In this document: positions 32,678 to 43,660 of the stretch, one piece after another
Layout of the letters: each line of letters opens with the position of its first letter
How positions within the stretch are numbered: the stretch's first letter is position 1
Assembly (NCBI GenBank): GCA_021464245.1
Contig: JADCRB010000026.1
Span: 4,129,769-4,193,768 of the forward strand
Source: Carallia brachiata
Taxonomy: Eukaryota > Streptophyta > Magnoliopsida > Malpighiales > Rhizophoraceae
Direction of reading: 5' to 3'
DNA: 64,000 nt
Made by a program: the position numbers and the translations under genes
The notes under the pieces: model-generated
The model's input: only the letters and a program-made list of their open reading frames with translations
What the model was told of the DNA's origin: nothing
Databases searched by the model: none

Positions 32678-34425
32678 AGGTTTAGCTGCTTAAATAGCTT
32701 TTGCATCCCTTCTTAATCATATTGCTTTCGTGACAATCCCTTTGTCTCTTGTACAACACAATGCATCATTGCAGGAGTTCGAATCTTTAGGTCTATGATG
32801 TTTGAAAACTTTGTCTAACTGATCCATTTTACACATCAATTGAAACTATAATTTGACAATAGATGGAATTGGCAATTTATGTTCTCTTCTGTTTATATGG
32901 GAAGTTGAAAACAGTCATGACCCGTTGTTGTGTGAGATTGGTTTATGGTGTGAACTGATTGGATTGCCTCTTCACTATTCACTTGAGGTCACTTAATTCT
33001 ATGTTAGCTGTTTACATGAATAGCAAACATTACTGATTGATCAAACTTTTTTATTAACAATCATTAGTCAATTATTAACAGACTTTATACATAATTTCAA
33101 TTTCGTCCACTTACACATTGATTAAAACATTTTTTTTTTCTAAAAAATGGATGGGATTAATTTCCAAATAGGCGAGAAATAGGAATAAGCTTTTAGTGAC
33201 TCACATATTGATGAATGAAATTTTAGGAAAACAGAGGAAATGAAGGAGAGATTTGGAAACAAAAGCACAGAGCACCAGAGGAGCCAAAGATCCACTCAGT
33301 GCCCTTTAAGTCCTCTTGGTTCACTGGAGCAAAGAAAACATCAATGTCTCAGCTTTTTCACCACCCCAGATTTTGTTCTTCTCTCTCAAGTTCTTGAAGA
33401 GTTGCCATCTTCAGAAGTTTTTGTTCTCTGGCATTTGCATGATCTGATCAAAAGACCTTTAGGCTTAAGCTATATATTTTTTTGTCTTTTTGGGATTATC
33501 CACTACGATGGCTGTACCAGTGGTCCAGATGTATTATGAATACTAATTACCACCATTATCTAAAGGAATAAGAAATTAGGTTTAAGAAATTTAATTTTTT
33601 TCGTTGGTGAAAGTCCTAAATTATCCCTTTGCAAAATTTAGACTCTTAAGCCTTTCGCTTTTTTATTTTTTTTTCTTTTTTGTAATAGTAGTATTGTTAT
33701 CTGGTAATGTTCACTAACAAAAGAGCAATAAATAAAGTTTGCGGGAAAATAATTTATTAACATGACATGTTAGGTTAATAAATTTATTAATTTGGCAGAA
33801 AAGAACTGTTGACTATTATTTTTATAGATCATTAGATCTCAAAGCACACGTTTATAGAACATAAAATACAATTGTTTTAATTAGTCGCAATTTAGTTCTG
33901 TTTTGGAACTAGAACAATATGTTGTGAGTTTATCCTAAATCAATTTCGCCAGTTCACTACAATAAGACACACACTTCATTACCACTTCAATCAATGGCAT
34001 TTTTTGGTGGGTTAATAGTCGTTGGTCTATTATTTATTAGACTACATGCTTGCTTTTAATTTCTAATTTACACGTTGTTAAAAACAAAATAGGAATTTTA
34101 GTAAAACAGGGGACCTATAACGTAATATCCTATTTACAGTTTAATTCCTTGGAACCAAGGAAAACAAAAGGCAGCGGGAACGGGAGAGATTAGAAAACAA
34201 AAAGGGAACAAGAATTCCAAATTACATGGGGAGTCCTTTTTAGGAGCGGAATGCGGAATCCCTCTTTGTGCAGTATATATACAGACCTTGCCTCACAGAT
34301 TTCTCATTCTCTTAGATTTTTTGTCTCTGGTTCGTTCCGCGTACGTAGTACTCTCGTAGTTTTTGCAATCTTTTCTTGTTGCCTTTGCATTAATTAGGAG
34401 CTTTGATCAACCGAGAACGCAAACA
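32678..34425 (+). other. Spacer between NAC-A3 and NAC-B2
   Basis: KH 3' flank (32678-32890) is followed by flank repeats, an orphan NAC-type leader (about 33300-33480) with no NAC exon after it, and AT-rich sequence. The NAC-B2 promoter region has TATATATA at 34274-34281. Confidence 0.55.
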
Positions 34426-34590
34426 CCTCTAAGGATCTGGTCTTTTTGATCAAGAAAAGGCCGGAAATTTGCTTAAACCCCTCTAAAGATCTGGTTTTTT
34501 TGATCGAGAAAAGGCCAGAAATTTTGGTTAAACCCCTCTAAAGATCTGGTGTTTTTGATCAAGAAAAGGCCAAAAATTTTGGTAATTACC
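34426..34590 (+). repeat. Palindromic leader repeats of NAC-B2, 3 copies
   Basis: Three tandem copies of the 54-base unit seen before NAC-B0 and NAC-B1. NAC-B1 has one copy more. Confidence 0.88.
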
Positions 34591-34708
34591 CTTTTTTTTT
34601 ATTGACTCAGAGCAACTGAATTACCTGTAATCTTCATTCTTACGTATTTGTGTTTTGTTTCAGTCTGTTAAGGATCGAACTTGATTGCCAGAAAGAACAA
34701 GAAAAAAC

Positions 34709-35575
34709 ATGTCAGATAATGCTGAAAGAGTTCAGTTTCCAACCGGATTTCGATTTTCCCCAGACGAGGAAGAGTTGGTGGGGGATTACCTCTACAAGAA
34801 GAAGATGGGAACACTGACGCTATTTGAGAAAGGCCTGGTGATAGAGTGTGATTTGTACGGCAAAAAAGAGCCCTGGGAGATATGGGAGATGTCTCTACGT
34901 AGCAATATGAGTGAACTTGAAGATCTATTCTTCTTCACCAAGTTGAAGAAGAAATTTTCCAATGGTAACGCCTCACATATCAATCGCCTTGTTGGGGTTA
35001 GTGGGGGTAAATGGCATGGTGTGGATTCTGAGGCAACCATTAAGGCTCCAATTCAAGGTCATCAGAATTCTATTGAGGGATCGAGAAGGAGATTCAGTTA
35101 TAAGAATCCCAATTCTGATCAGAATGGCCGTTGGATCATGCATGAGTACACTTTAAAACAGTCCAACGATGATGTAGCCCTCTGTCGATTGAGAAAGAAA
35201 CACTCTAAGGGCGAGGCGGCCGAGATACCGGTAAACGGATCTGCTGCTAAGAATAAGAGGAATCCAGAGTTTGAGGAGACTGCTGATACTGCTAGCAATA
35301 TGGCCCCGCATAAGAAGAGGAAGCTGAACGAAAATGAGACCTGGACGGCTAACGAAGAATGGGTACAAAATGTACAAGGAAACCAGAATATGGGCCTTGC
35401 ATATATCAGTGATGATGGGGCAACCATTGCAGCAACTGCACTGGCTGATGGGACTTCCGTTGCGGGAACTAGCGGTTCGGAGAAAATTGGAGCTGCCGCT
35501 GATGACGATGGCATTGTTTGGGAAGGCTTGGAAGGTACAGAGTTCAGTGCTGAGGAGCTGTTAGGTCCTATGTGA
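34709..35575 (+). CDS. Divergent NAC-domain protein, NAC-B2
   Basis: A single exon of 288 residues starts at ATG 34709, in the same context as NAC-B1. The N-terminal 165 residues differ from NAC-B1 at only a handful of positions, for example FSPDEEE for FAPDEEE and EPWEIWEM for EPSEIWEM. The C-terminal part is less similar and carries an extra block with TADTASNMAPHKK. The protein ends EFSAEELLGPM. NAC landmarks are the same, including the altered GGKWHG in place of the usual WKATG core. Basic KKRKLN may be nuclear import; the acidic C-terminus may activate transcription. The downstream flank (CGTCATTCATTCCCATGATG) is the undisturbed version of the site hit by a solo LTR in NAC-B1. Confidence 0.82.
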   Translation: MSDNAERVQFPTGFRFSPDEEELVGDYLYKKKMGTLTLFEKGLVIECDLYGKKEPWEIWEMSLRSNMSELEDLFFFTKLKKKFSNGNASHINRLVGVSGGKWHGVDSEATIKAPIQGHQNSIEGSRRRFSYKNPNSDQNGRWIMHEYTLKQSNDDVALCRLRKKHSKGEAAEIPVNGSAAKNKRNPEFEETADTASNMAPHKKRKLNENETWTANEEWVQNVQGNQNMGLAYISDDGATIAATALADGTSVAGTSGSEKIGAAADDDGIVWEGLEGTEFSAEELLGPM

Positions 35576-36414
35576 CGTCATTCATTCCCATGATGTCTCG
35601 AATAATAGAGGAAGAAAAAATTTGTTTTGGTCCAACTAGATTCTAAGATTCTAAAACTAGTAATTCTTATTATTTGTTTTTGTTTTCTAGGGTTTACATT
35701 TTATTTTCTTTCCATATTAAAAGGAGAAGTAAAAGAAAAGGCCCTCTCTTTGTAATTAAAGTGTCAAGAAAGAAATTTTTGATATAATACAAGAATAAAA
35801 AATGTGTGTATTGTGAATAGAGTGCAATTACGTGTCCCGAAATTTTTGTCCCGGAATTTTGTCTCGAATGAAACCGCAGCTGTTATTTTTGAAATTACGA
35901 CTGATATTTTTGAAATGTAAAAATAACAACTGATTTAAAAATATCAGTTTTAGTTTCAAAAATAACAGTTCCAGTTTCATTCGGCACAAAAATCACCGGC
36001 CCACCAACATTTATTCTTGTGAATATTGATTACTTTAATTATTTTTTTGTTGTTTATCTTCTTTTATCGAATAATCTCTACTTCCTACGACTATTTAATT
36101 CCTTAAAATTAAAATCCTTAAAATTAGCAAGCACTTGTATGAAATAAATGCACAAAAAGAACAGGAGGTTTATGTTAATTTTTTTTTTCGTTGAAGTTGT
36201 AGATTATCTTTGAGTTACAACATGCACAAAAAAAGGGGAGGAAAATGACTTCCATGCTAATGTTGTGCAAGTCCACACATTAATTAAGCAGAAAACAATC
36301 ATTTAACATATATTTTTTTGTACATAATAAGAACTCTAACGGTCAAACTGCAGGAATTTCAGTCAGACCACAAAACAAAGCCCAAAGTCTAAAATTCTAT
36401 AACCGCGAGAAGAG
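35576..36414. other. Array right border
   Basis: NAC-B flank for about 50 bases, then AT-rich sequence with a MITE copy at 35820-36020. No array sequence is found to the right of this point. Confidence 0.6.
35820..36020. mobile_element. MITE family copy 2
   Basis: The block opens AGAGTGCAATTACGTGTCCC. It holds the inverted words GACTGATATTTTTGAAATG and AAAAATATCAG and ends near CATTTATTCTTGTGAATA. It is the best-preserved copy of the family also seen at 24165, 43215 and 43440. Confidence 0.6.
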
Positions 36415-36488
36415 TGTCTGAGCCCGGGTTCGAACCGGGGACCTCTAGTGTGTGAGACTAGCGTGATAACCAACTACACCACCCAGAC
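36415..36488 (-). tRNA. tRNA-Val (anticodon CAC)
   Basis: The minus strand folds into a full cloverleaf of 74 nt including the discriminator A. The acceptor stem is GTCTGGG with CTCAGAC, the anticodon stem is CTAGT with ACTAG around loop CTCACAC (anticodon CAC), and the T arm is CCCGG, TTCGAAC, CCGGG. It has no intron and no encoded CCA, as expected for a nuclear gene. Confidence 0.96.
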
Positions 36489-37265
36489 ATGTTGGACATT
36501 TCAAGAAGTTATTAACTTACATATCCAATTAAAGCCTTTTCATTCCCATCGCAGCTAAATCATTCGTCCCATGCACTGAATTTTGCCGGTTCATGGGCAA
36601 ACATTTTACCATCACACTCTTTCTGTTTCCTTTTTCTTTAATTAAATTCTAAACACACTTACTACTATCTTAAATGCACTTAATATTACTAAAAACCTTA
36701 ATTTTTTTTTAAACAAAGCAAAATTTGGATCTTAATTTTCCAACAACCAAAAACAAAATTCGGATTTTTTTTGTCCCAACCTAACATTACCGGCCCATGG
36801 CCCTCCAGTTTGGCCATAAACTTCTACGGTTTGCGATTTACGTACCGAATCTTAACTAAGGTTGTCGCAAAAATACTATTGTTCAGAATGCCTACAAGCC
36901 CCACGCCAACCCAGCATGCTCTTAAACATATATTGGGCATAACATATTTCAGGCATTACCGGAAACATTAACACCTTTTTGTCTGACGGGGAGCACAGAA
37001 GTGAACATGAGTTGTACATATACATATGCTCATCTAGGCAGATAAGTTATATTACAGACCAGAACTTACATAAAAGGTGATAGACACACTCGTGCACATT
37101 TTCATTTATCCTAACACTGGAAATTCAAGACCACGCAATCGTCCGCTGAGGAGAGACGATGAAAATTCCGTTCTTCATTTGCTACATTCTCACACTCGCT
37201 TGCATGCCCACCTGGCAGTTTGATTCCATAAACAAGCAACCACATTCCCTTCAACTTCAAGGGAC
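36489..37265. other. Intergenic, downstream of SnRK2 gene
   Basis: No coding signal is seen. The 200-300 bases next to 37265 are probably the 3' UTR of the minus-strand kinase. Confidence 0.5.
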
Positions 37266-40133
37266 TCACATTGCATACACCATCTCTCCGCTGCTGTCTA
37301 TGTCAAGATCAAGGTCAGTCTCAAGGTCGTCCTCCATGTCATCGTCAATGTCCAGGCTGCCGGTCAAATAGTGGTTGAGACTAGCGGCACCAGCAGGAGG
37401 TACGGTGGCTTCAGAAATTATCTGCATGATCTCATCAAGGCTCTGCATTGGTTGATCAGGTTCTTCAAATTCGTTGTTTGTTGCATTCTCATTCATGAGA
37501 TCAGCTGGCAGGTTCTTTAAAAACCACTCGTGGTGCATAATCTCAGGAACGGTTATCCGCTGTTGCCAACAAGGACATTCAAAACAAAAATCACAGGTCA
37601 ATTCTCTGTAAATAGTCAATAAAATGGTCCACGAAACTAGTCAGAATGGTGCGGTAAAGTAACACCACAAAGAATAGAACAATGAAGGGAATGAGGTTAA
37701 TCACATAATATAAAGCAATGAACCAGGCGAGTGTTTGGGAAAGAATTACGGGTCGTGATCAGAATCTAATCGCATGAGTCAGGAAAGTATACTGACCTTT
37801 GCTGGGTCAGCCACAAAAATTCTAGAGATCAGATGCCGACACTCTGGAGATATATGAACATAGTCAGGAATTGAATAATGGACATTCAAAATTCGCTGCA
37901 AGAAATAATAACGACATTTTAGTCATGTTTCAATGCAAAGCTGCTGCAATAAGCTGTGTGGCAATGAATTACTTGTATAGTCTTGCGAAAATTTTTTGGC
38001 TCCTCAGGGTCCTCAAAGGGGTATGCTCCCACCAACATCACATATAAGGTTACCCCACAAGACCATACATCTGCAATCTGGATAATAGAATTAAATGCAA
38101 AAACATCAGATGCATATTGAAGTCTCACAAGTATGTGCTGTAAGATGAAAATTAAATCTTCACTCAGGTGATAATTAAGGGAGCAGGCACAGAAATGATA
38201 AGGCATTTATCTTAGTGTATAATAGAACATGCTACAAATACTGTCGTAAAAAATGATTTATTTCCCTTATAGCTATAAACAGATGCAGTCAGGGGAACAT
38301 AAGATGAGCCCTGAAACTGAGATGGACTGTCAGTCTGACAGAACTATATATCCATAAGCGTAAGTTTCAACTGAGTGAAGGAGGAGTGATAATCACCTTG
38401 CCGTCATATTCCTTCTTAAGTAATACTTCAGGAGCAATATATGCAGGAGTTCCAACAGTAGATTTTGGTTGTGAATGCAGCACTGATGACTGATGAGGGC
38501 AGATAAAGTCAACACATAACTTTATCATCAATCAATAATAAAGTCCAGACTTTAAAAAGAAATATCAAGAAGTGCTAGATAAACGAACAAAAGAATTTTC
38601 TACACAATAAACTAAAAAATCAACGAGATTTTCCTCTCTCATTTGAATATTGTTCCACAATCATGTGGTGTTGGAGAAATTGCCCCATAGTTTTTTGTTT
38701 ACTAATAAGATCAACAATAAGAAAGAATTTTTTATACCTTAGAGTAACCAAAATCACAAATCTTCAAACGAGGTGCTGGGCTTCCATCCAACAATGTATT
38801 TTCCAACTTCAAGTCACGGTGGCAGATTTGCTTCACAAGGGAATAAATCGGAAAAGATCAAACTCAGTCAACCACCAATATTTAAAGTCAAGTCAGCATT
38901 TAAAGAAAGAAAACTTGATTGCTAACCATTGAATGACAGTAACTAACTCCTGAGATAAGTTGTTGGAAGAAAAAGCGTGCCTGCATCACACGGTGCATCT
39001 TGTCAAGATAACAAATTTGAAAGCTCAAAAAAAAAAAAAAACAAAACAAAACAAAAAAATCAAGCTGACGGTAAGAACCTCATCCTCGCTGAACCGGCCA
39101 GCATTGCATATTCTCTCAAAGAGCTCCCCACCAGATGCATACTCCATGACAATAGCAAGATGTGTAGGCGTTAACACAACCTGCAGTCGCCTTATTTTAT
39201 CACTGAACCACAAGCATCCCTTTGTCAAGCAAAGAGAAACCAGAAAGTGAAGTACTAGGCAAAGACAAACCTCTTTGAATCTGACAATGTTGGGATGCCT
39301 CAATGATCGGTGGTTTATAATTTCTCGTTGTACATTTTCATCTATCTGTTAGACATAATAAAAGTTGCTCACACTTAAAGCCCCATAAAAGCCTATCAAG
39401 TCTGAGGCACCGAAACCAACAGTATCAATTTGATGCCCAGCAAACCATTTTAGTGGTTTTATAAAATTCTTTAGCTCAAGGTTCAAGAGAACGTGATCAG
39501 TAGACAGTAGCACTGACTGATAACATGACAGTCAATTATGCATCACGGATTGAACTGCCCATCAGCAATCTTTGCAAAATTCTAACAAACATAGAACCAC
39601 AAAAGCATCCCATCGCAAAATGAGCTCAAGCAAAGCATGCAAACAAATAGACACAGATAATTAAACACTGAAATAAAGACCAACTTATTAGCTCTCCAAC
39701 AGAGGCAATTGACCAATCAAGCAATTGGCAAGCAAATCAGAAACAAATGGTTGGCATATAAAAAAAAAGGAAGAGATTGAAATACCACATATGACACACA
39801 AATAGCCATCGACATTCAAAATCTATCTTTTTTTTTGACAGCAAAAGCCACATAAATTTAGAAAAGCATATATACTTGAATTATCCCTACCAAAATCAAA
39901 AGCCCCATTAAACTTAAAAAAAAAAATGAACTCAAAGCACATGGGGCGACACTAACCTTCTCACCTCTCTCAATATACTTGACAGCAACATGTTCGTTGG
40001 TTCGCCTGTCTCTCATTAACTTAGCCACACCGAAATTCCCGGACCCGATATCTCGGACCAGCTCGTATCGGTCACTATCATGCACAATCGGAACCTCCAT
40101 GCCCGGAGCCGCCGAGATCGGTGCTTGATCCAT
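37266..40133 (-). CDS. SnRK2.6: SnRK2 subclass III kinase, OST1/SnRK2.6-like
   Basis: Nine minus-strand exons in transcript order: 40133-39957, 39345-39271, 39180-39079, 38980-38927, 38830-38738, 38489-38397, 38077-37973, 37895-37797 and 37559-37266. All are phase 0, giving 363 residues, the usual family length. Visible are the P-loop GSGNFG (30-35), lysine in AVKYIE (52), HRDLKLEN (140-147), DFGYSK (162-167), the activation loop with [15 protein letters not shown] (Ser near 177), and the acidic C-terminal ABA box ending SSGEMVYAM. The [15 protein letters not shown] stretch is closer to OST1/SnRK2.6 than to SnRK2.2/2.3 as I remember them. These kinases are released by abscisic acid receptors from PP2C inhibition and phosphorylate bZIP factors and guard-cell anion channels. 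The start is the ATG giving MDQAPIS. No lesions were found. Confidence 0.93.
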
Positions 40134-41200
40134 CTCCAATCCTTCTCTCTCTAAAAACCCAGAAAGCCCACAAAAAAAAGGGAAAAAAAAAGAAAACTCT
40201 TTCCTTTAAAAGCCAACAAAAAGAAAGATTCAATCTTTTCACATTATCATCATCATCCACACGCCTGCTGATGATGACGAGGGTGATCAAGGTAGGAGTT
40301 GGCTGGTATGGAGGGGGATGACGTGGAAAGACGTGGACCGCAGGATTGGACAGCAAAGAAAGAAACTTTGAAGACCGGTGGCAAAGCTCGTGAAATCCTC
40401 ACCCACCACCAAAGTGGGGTTTTTGTGAAATTTGTCTTTCTAATTGATCTTCTTCTCCAAAGGGGTTTTTCTTTTTTTGACGATGAAATCAGAGTTGAAG
40501 CAAAAAAAAAAAAAGATAGAGATCTCTCCCGGCCTCGTGAACTTGCTTACCTCAACTTTCTCTCTCTAAAACCCCATCTCCACACTCTCTCTGTCTCTCT
40601 CATCCACGCTAAAAAGTACGCTCTAACCGTTGAAGGGAAAAAAGAAAGAAAATTGTGTGCTGGATGGCAAAAACAAAATGGGCAGTTGAGATATTTTATT
40701 CATTTTTTGTTCTCCTTCATGTTTTTGACATTTCTTGACAGTAGACTATGAGTCAATAATAGTTGTCTGAAAGTCCGTGAAATCTGTGCGCAATGACTGG
40801 AATATCCCTGCTACGGGCCTCGTTTCATTCGTTAATTATGGAGGTTTTATCAGGATAAGGCGTTCATGTCATAGTCCTGCTTTGGGAAATGGCTAGAGGA
40901 AACTACCTGGTGCGGAGCAGAAGAAGCTAGGCGTTATGGACCTTTCCAAATTGGTTTTGCGGTCGAATCTAAGGTTGATATGGTTTCCAAATTGGAACTG
41001 GGGTTTGATGTAAATAAGCTAGAGTATAAGTTGGATTTGGTTCAATAAAATGGTCATTAGAACTATTATATCACGGTCTTTATTTTATTGATCGTGATTA
41101 AAAATGTTGAAATTCCACTAAAGAAGTAACTTTTCATGTTAGTGTTAACATTATAATTCTGGTTGAGGTTATTTGAGATACAACTGGATCACAATGCATA
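40134..41200. other. SnRK2 upstream region
   Basis: The first 500 bases upstream of the kinase ATG contain CT/GA-rich tracts typical of a plant 5' leader and an ACGTGG word near 40321-40326, a possible G-box-like element. Beyond about 40750 no feature is recognised. Confidence 0.4.
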
Positions 41201-41214
41201 AACATATAATTTTT

Positions 41215-41590
41215 TTAGAATTAATATACAAAAATATCATCAGTTCTCTTTGAAATAATAAATCTAACACCAAATTTAAAAAGTAACAGTTTACCTTTTT
41301 TTTAATTTTTTATAACAAATTTAATACGTAATAATTTTATATGAATAGAATCTGTCAATTTTTATGATAAATTTATATGAATATGTCAGTTTTGATAATA
41401 TGATAATTATATATATTAGTGTCACATTATCGAAATAAATAAATTTTGATCAAAAAATTTCACGACGTGCTTGATTTGTTATAAAAAAATTTCAAGGATG
41501 AGTAAATTGTTATTTTTTAAAATTAGTGCTAAATTTATTATTTTATGTAAAATTAGTGATATTTATATATATTAATCCCTTTTTTTATGA
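41215..41590. repeat. Dispersed AT-rich repeat, copy 1
   Basis: This shares a long series of words with 42385-42740 in the same order: AATAATAAATCTAACACC-like, TTTTATATGAA with AGAATCTGTCA, TATGTC with GTTTTGATAA, TAGTGTCACATTATCG, and AAATAAATTT. It is an old AT-rich repeat, probably a transposon remnant. Confidence 0.65.
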
Positions 41591-42384
41591 TTATTAGTTA
41601 GCAGTTTTTCCTAAATAGTACACTATGGTTGGGTAGTTTATTGGTCAACTAAATTAAAACCAAAAAGGTTATAATATTCACATTCCCACTTGTTTGAATC
41701 AAGGAGAAACTAGTTTACACAAATAACTGAATAAGTGTTTGGATTACTGTGCTTTTACCGAAGGATATCAATGCATATGTTACATAGCCAATGACGAAAA
41801 AGTGAAATTTGTAATGGTTGTTTGTTTTGAGGGTTTGTGATTTGTGAAGCTTTTTATATTTTGTTAAGTTTGGCTCAACCTGGATCTCAAGGCATTGCCA
41901 GATTAGGCTTACAAGTTGACCGACTTTGCACGAGCCATCCAAAACACCAAAGATATGGGGGAAACTACCTTCTGCTAATAAATTTGGTGGGCTACACAGC
42001 TTTGCTAGTACGCGGCTATGGACTTAGACATCCACTAGCCGAGTCCCTACAACACACATGAAGTGGTCATACTCAAATGAATGCGTGGCCAAATGGTGAC
42101 AATGAAGTACGCTACACTTAGTATCGTATATGTATAGAATTTAATTACGGAGATATGTAAAAAGAAGCGGCATGTAATAAAAAATATGAATGAAACACAT
42201 AATTTATTTAATAATATTTAATAATTTATTTATTTTATTTTTAAATTTAATATATTTTCTATAATTTAAAAGTTTATATCATTATATATCTATTATATAT
42301 TTCATTTGATATTAACATAAAGGATTTTTTCAGCCTAAGCATATAATTACATTATTATTACCATGATATTTATAAAAATATGAG

Positions 42385-42740
42385 TTAATATATAAAATTA
42401 TCACTAACTTTGTCTAAAATAATCAATCTAATACTAACTTTAAAAAATAATAAATTTACCACAAACTTTAATTAAAATAACAAATTTCATACACATTAAT
42501 TTTATATGAACAGAATCTGTCAGTTTCGATAATAGATTTATAGAAATATGTCTGTTTTGATAACATAATAATCATATAAATTAGTATCACATTATCGATA
42601 TAAATAAATTCTACTCAAAAAATTTTACAGAGTGCTAAATTTATTATTTTAGACAAATTTAATATTAAATTTATTACTTTTAAAATTTCTGTTAAATTTA
42701 TTATTTTAAATAAAATTAATAATATTTTTGTACATTAACT
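42385..42740. repeat. Dispersed AT-rich repeat, copy 2
   Basis: Partner of 41215-41590 in the same orientation, about 1.2 kb downstream. Both copies contain GAATCTGTCA and the TCACATTATCGA word. Confidence 0.65.
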
Positions 42741-42829
42741 TTAAAAAATAATTATTTGAGTGTTATGCACTCTCTCTCTTATGGGGGGATTGAGGGGTAG
42801 ATTATTATTTTAAAGCTTGATTGTTTTGC

Positions 42830-43190
42830 AAGGGAAAAAGAAGGAAAAAAAATTATAATTATTATAATTTATTTTTTTTTCTATATTTTTTTCTCTTAAC
42901 TTTTTACATCACTCCAAATAATTTTATATTTTTTACCAATTTTTCTCTCACAAATTACTATTCATTTTTTCTTTCATGATACTTCCTTTCTTTTAACTTT
43001 TTATACCACTCCAAATAATTTTATTTTCTTCACCACTTTTTCTCTCACAAATTACTATTCATTTTTTCTTTTACAATATTTTCATTTCTCTCAATTTTCT
43101 TTACACTCCAAACAACTTTATTTTCTCTCCACTTTCTTTCTCTTTCCCCTCATTTCCCCACTTTTCCTCCCACTCTAAACATACTGTTAA
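42830..43190. other. Pyrimidine-rich MITE-like stretch
   Basis: AT-rich sequence is followed by repeated CTTTTTACATCACTCCAAAT-type words (at about 42900, 43000 and 43105) and a CT-rich end (CTCCACTTTCTTTCTC). It resembles the right half of the foldback element at 5494-5971, but I could not define ends. Confidence 0.35.
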
Positions 43191-43214
43191 GCTCGTTGCA
43201 TGTTGAACCCATTA

Positions 43215-43430
43215 TTATGTAGAGTGCAGTTATATGTCTCGAAAGTTTTGTTCATAAATTTTGTCTCGAGTGAAACCGAAACAATTATTTTTAAAACTGC
43301 GACTAATATTTTTGAAATGTAAAAATAATAATTATTTCAAAAATATCAGTTTTAATTTTAAAAATAACAATTTTAATTTTATTCGATATAAAATTTAGCA
43401 TACAAACTATTGAGATACAAACATTTATTC
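43215..43430. mobile_element. MITE family copy 3
   Basis: The block begins AGAGTGCAGTTATATGTCTC, has GCGACTAATATTTTTGAAAT and AAAAATATCAG in the middle and CATTTATTCT at the end. It is colinear with the copy at 35820-36020. Confidence 0.55.
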
Positions 43431-43439
43431 TATTGTGTA

Positions 43440-43660
43440 ATAGAAAAAGTGCCCTGAGGTATCACAGGGATTTTGTTTTGGAATTTTGTTTTGAGCGAAA
43501 TTACGACTTTTATTTTTAAAATTGTGACTGATATTTTTGAAATATAAAAAAAATAAATGTTTTAAAAATAATAATTTTCGTTTAAAAAATGATAATCTTA
43601 ATTTCATTCAGGATAAAATTTAATATACAAATTATCGAGACAATTATATTTTCTCAAACG
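43440..43660. mobile_element. MITE family copy 4
   Basis: It lies directly after copy 3 in the same orientation, with GTGACTGATATTTTTGAAAT in the middle and a more eroded right half. It is the most diverged of the four. Confidence 0.5.

Noticed and set aside
15174..34590. CRISPR-like reading of the 54-base leader repeats
   Set aside because: There are only three or four adjacent imperfect copies without unique spacers, in a plant gene leader. This is a tandem duplication.
40299..40751. Plus-strand ORF of 150 codons upstream of the SnRK2 gene
   Set aside because: It runs antisense through the kinase 5' leader and promoter, is Lys-rich, and has no homology I can recall.
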